6,814 nucleotides of DNA from contig NYTQ01000114.1 in the NCBI GenBank assembly GCA_002683585.1, positions 1 through 6,814 of the forward strand, read 5' to 3'. Below the pieces are notes generated by a model that saw nothing but the letters and a program-made list of their open reading frames with translations, had not been told where the DNA came from and did no database searches. The stretch comes from Cryomorphaceae bacterium. Lineage in GTDB: Bacteria; Bacteroidota; Bacteroidia; Flavobacteriales; Crocinitomicaceae. The first letter of the stretch is position 1; each line of letters starts with the position of its first letter. Below are positions 5,616-6,814 of this stretch, in pieces. Position numbers and translations under genes: made by a program.

Positions 5616-6449
5616 ATGATTGATGATATTATTTTAAATGCCTTGAAAGAGGATATTGGAGAAGGTGACCATTCTTCCTTATCATGTTTGCAAGATACGG
5701 ATCAAGGTACCGCTAAGTTGCTTGTAAAAGAGAATGGTGTTCTCGCAGGAGTAGAGATAGCAAAACGCGTTTTTGAATTGTATGATTCAAACTTAGAGAT
5801 TGAGGTTTTTATTCATGACGGTGCTGAGGTCAAGGTTGGGGATATTGCGCTCGAGGTGAGAGGTAAAGCTCAATCTATATTAAGCACAGAAAGATTGGTG
5901 TTGAATATTATGCAACGCATGAGTGGTATTGCCACCAAGACGCGAAAAATAGTTAATCAAATTAAAGGTACTGGTGCACACGTTTTAGATACAAGAAAAA
6001 CTACGCCAGGTATTCGTCAGCTGGAAAAGATGGCTGTGGTAATAGGGGGTGGAATGAATCATCGTTTTGGATTATATGACATGATTATGCTAAAAGACAA
6101 TCATATTGATTTTGTTGGAGGAGTGCGCAATGCTATTGAGAAAACAACAGCCTATGTTCAAGCCATGGAAAACCCTATTGATATAGAGATAGAAATCCGT
6201 ACAAAAGCAGAGCTAATGGAGGCAATATCTACGGGGGGGATACAGCGCATATTGTTGGATAATTTCACGCCAGAGGTACTGAAAGAATTGGTTACTTTAA
6301 TCCCTGATTCAATAGAGTCTGAAGCCTCAGGAGGTATTACAGAATCCTCTGTAAGGGCATTTGCTGAAACAGGTGTGGATTTTATTTCAATGGGAGCACT
6401 CACTCATTCAGTAAAAAGCTTAGACCTAAGCTTGAAGGCTTATTTTTAG
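5616..6449 (+). CDS. nadC: Nicotinate-nucleotide pyrophosphorylase, carboxylating (quinolinate phosphoribosyltransferase)
   Basis: A complete 277-residue QAPRTase, normal family length. It converts quinolinate and PRPP to nicotinate mononucleotide, CO2 and pyrophosphate, the step where the de novo route enters the common NAD pathway. The N-terminal domain opens with the family motif ALKEDIGEGDHSS (9-21). The helix STERLVLNIMQRMSGIAT (90-107) carries Arg101. The alpha/beta-barrel core contains VLDTRKTTPGIRQLEKMAV (123-141), in which Arg127 and Lys128 contact substrate, then GGGMNHRFGLYDMIMLKDNH (144-163) with His149, Arg150 and Lys160. Later barrel strands are IEIEIRTKAEL (190-200), RILLDNF (211-217, Asp215) and EASGGI (236-241), and the protein ends with FISMGALTHSVKSLDLSL (256-273). 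No expected active-site residue is missing. ATG 5616 is the only candidate: no ATG, GTG or TTG lies in frame upstream before the stop at 5571, and the next Met is residue 99. nadA and nadB are not in the window. Its 3' end contains a terminator-like hairpin and its stop interlocks with the opposing gene. Confidence 0.98.
   Translation: MIDDIILNALKEDIGEGDHSSLSCLQDTDQGTAKLLVKENGVLAGVEIAKRVFELYDSNLEIEVFIHDGAEVKVGDIALEVRGKAQSILSTERLVLNIMQRMSGIATKTRKIVNQIKGTGAHVLDTRKTTPGIRQLEKMAVVIGGGMNHRFGLYDMIMLKDNHIDFVGGVRNAIEKTTAYVQAMENPIDIEIEIRTKAELMEAISTGGIQRILLDNFTPEVLKELVTLIPDSIESEASGGITESSVRAFAETGVDFISMGALTHSVKSLDLSLKAYF
6413..6433 (-). terminator. Hairpin-plus-U-tract terminator for the GGGPS-like gene, embedded in the 3' end of nadC
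   Basis: Arms at 6416-6423 (AAGCTTAG) and 6426-6433 (CTAAGCTT) are perfect complements separated by 2 nt, giving a 7-bp stem with a 4-nt loop. On the minus strand the right arm runs straight into a run of five Ts ending at 6413, the layout of an intrinsic terminator, 12 nt after the GGGPS-like stop codon. On the plus strand a T5 run (6443-6447) lies 9 nt beyond the stem, so it may also work weakly for nadC. The stem is modest in G+C, so strength is uncertain. Confidence 0.45.
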
Positions 6450-6814
6450 GCTTTCATATAGTTTTTAAGGTCCAATAAAAAATCGATATCTTCTTCTAAT
6501 TTGTTTCCAATCACAACTAGATTGGCGCCTGATTCGTGCGCTTCTTGTATGCCCTTTATAGTTTTTAAACCACCACCTATAATCAGAGGGGAATTAATTT
6601 TTGAAAGCGCTTTAATCATCGCAGAAGATATTGGTTGAATCGCTCCGCTTCCGGCATCGGCGTAGATCAATTTTTGACCAAGATATTTGCCGGCAAGTGC
6701 TGTTTTTGTAGCAATGGAAATTTCGTTTTGAGGTATAGGTTGTGTTCTCGAAAAATACTGTACAGATGTCATTTTACCTCCATCAATGAGAAGATATGAT
6801 GTGGGGATGGTTTC
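6446..6814 (-). CDS. Geranylgeranylglyceryl/heptaprenylglyceryl phosphate synthase family protein, 5'-truncated
   Basis: The reading frame stays open from the right edge, so the N-terminus lies outside and 122 residues of about 240-250 are visible. Fourteen in-frame codons precede the ATG at 6772 and encode ETIPTSYLLIDGGK, which belongs to the family core; that ATG is therefore an internal Met, not the start. GGGPS-family TIM-barrel enzymes join a polyprenyl diphosphate to sn-glycerol-1-phosphate, the first committed step of archaeal ether lipids. Group II members occur in many Bacteroidota. Visible family features are the LLIDGGK.TSV segment and SRTQPIP, then LIYADAGSGA (the strand with the acidic residue and GSG, usually Y-x-E/D-AGSGA) and PISSAMI. 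The phosphate-binding end of the barrel follows as PLIIGGGLKT and SGANLVVIGN. The prenyl chain length used cannot be read from this part. The gene is convergent with nadC, and its TAA overlaps the nadC TAG. The family call is strong; the product in this organism is inferred. Confidence 0.9.
   Translation of the reverse strand, partial: ETIPTSYLLIDGGKMTSVQYFSRTQPIPQNEISIATKTALAGKYLGQKLIYADAGSGAIQPISSAMIKALSKINSPLIIGGGLKTIKGIQEAHESGANLVVIGNKLEEDIDFLLDLKNYMKA

Noticed and set aside
6158..6403. Antisense frame of 81 codons within nadC
   Set aside because: Ser/Ile-rich shadow of the conserved NadC barrel.
6457..6568. Direct repeat TATAGTTTTTAA at 6457-6468 and 6557-6568
   Set aside because: Only 12 AT-rich bases in different reading frames of the same gene; no flanking similarity.
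6446..6772. Treating ATG 6772 as the start of a short 108-residue protein
   Set aside because: The same frame continues open to the window edge with family-consistent residues (LLIDGGK), so the gene is truncated by the window rather than short.

Overview
The window looks like chromosomal housekeeping DNA from a member of the Bacteroidota, most likely in or near the Flavobacteriales. The evidence is low G+C (roughly 35-40% by eye), A-rich start regions without Shine-Dalgarno motifs, promoter-like TAnnTTTG octamers, a secreted protease ending in a type IX secretion (Por) sorting domain, and a bacterial homologue of geranylgeranylglyceryl phosphate synthase. The species cannot be named from this sequence.

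Layout, left to right. (1) 1-847, minus: 3'-truncated, exported alpha/beta hydrolase with a GHSEGG nucleophile elbow. (2) 884-1393, minus: hotdog-fold acyl-CoA thioesterase, 36 bp upstream of the hydrolase and probably co-transcribed with it. (3) 1394-1568: a 175-bp divergent intergenic region with a 12-bp palindrome and promoter-like elements. (4) 1569-3761, plus: a 730-residue secreted M43-type (pappalysin/cytophagalysin-like) zinc metalloprotease with a PKD domain, a C-terminal beta-sandwich and a T9SS sorting domain. (5) 3758-5560, minus: full-length UvrC, meeting the protease gene tail to tail with interlocked stop codons. (6) 5561-5615: a 55-bp divergent promoter region. (7) 5616-6449, plus: NadC. 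(8) 6446-6814, minus: the C-terminal half of a GGGP-synthase-family prenyltransferase, again meeting its neighbour at interlocked stop codons. Its true start lies beyond the right edge; the ATG at 6772 is internal.

The genes do not form one pathway. They cover envelope or secreted hydrolysis (hydrolase, protease), acyl-CoA turnover (thioesterase), DNA excision repair (UvrC), NAD synthesis (NadC) and an unusual ether-lipid-type prenyl transfer (GGGPS-like). Strand alternates at almost every boundary, so only the thioesterase-hydrolase pair looks like an operon. There are no RNA genes, insertion sequences, CRISPR arrays or phage signs, and no gene-free stretch longer than 175 bp.

I found no new multi-gene system. 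The points most worth a second look are the archaeal-type lipid enzyme, a hairpin inside the 3' end of nadC that resembles a terminator for the opposing gene, the two interlocked-stop convergent junctions, a perfect 20-bp palindrome inside the thioesterase gene, and -7-like promoter elements only 4-5 nt from start codons, which suggest leaderless mRNAs.
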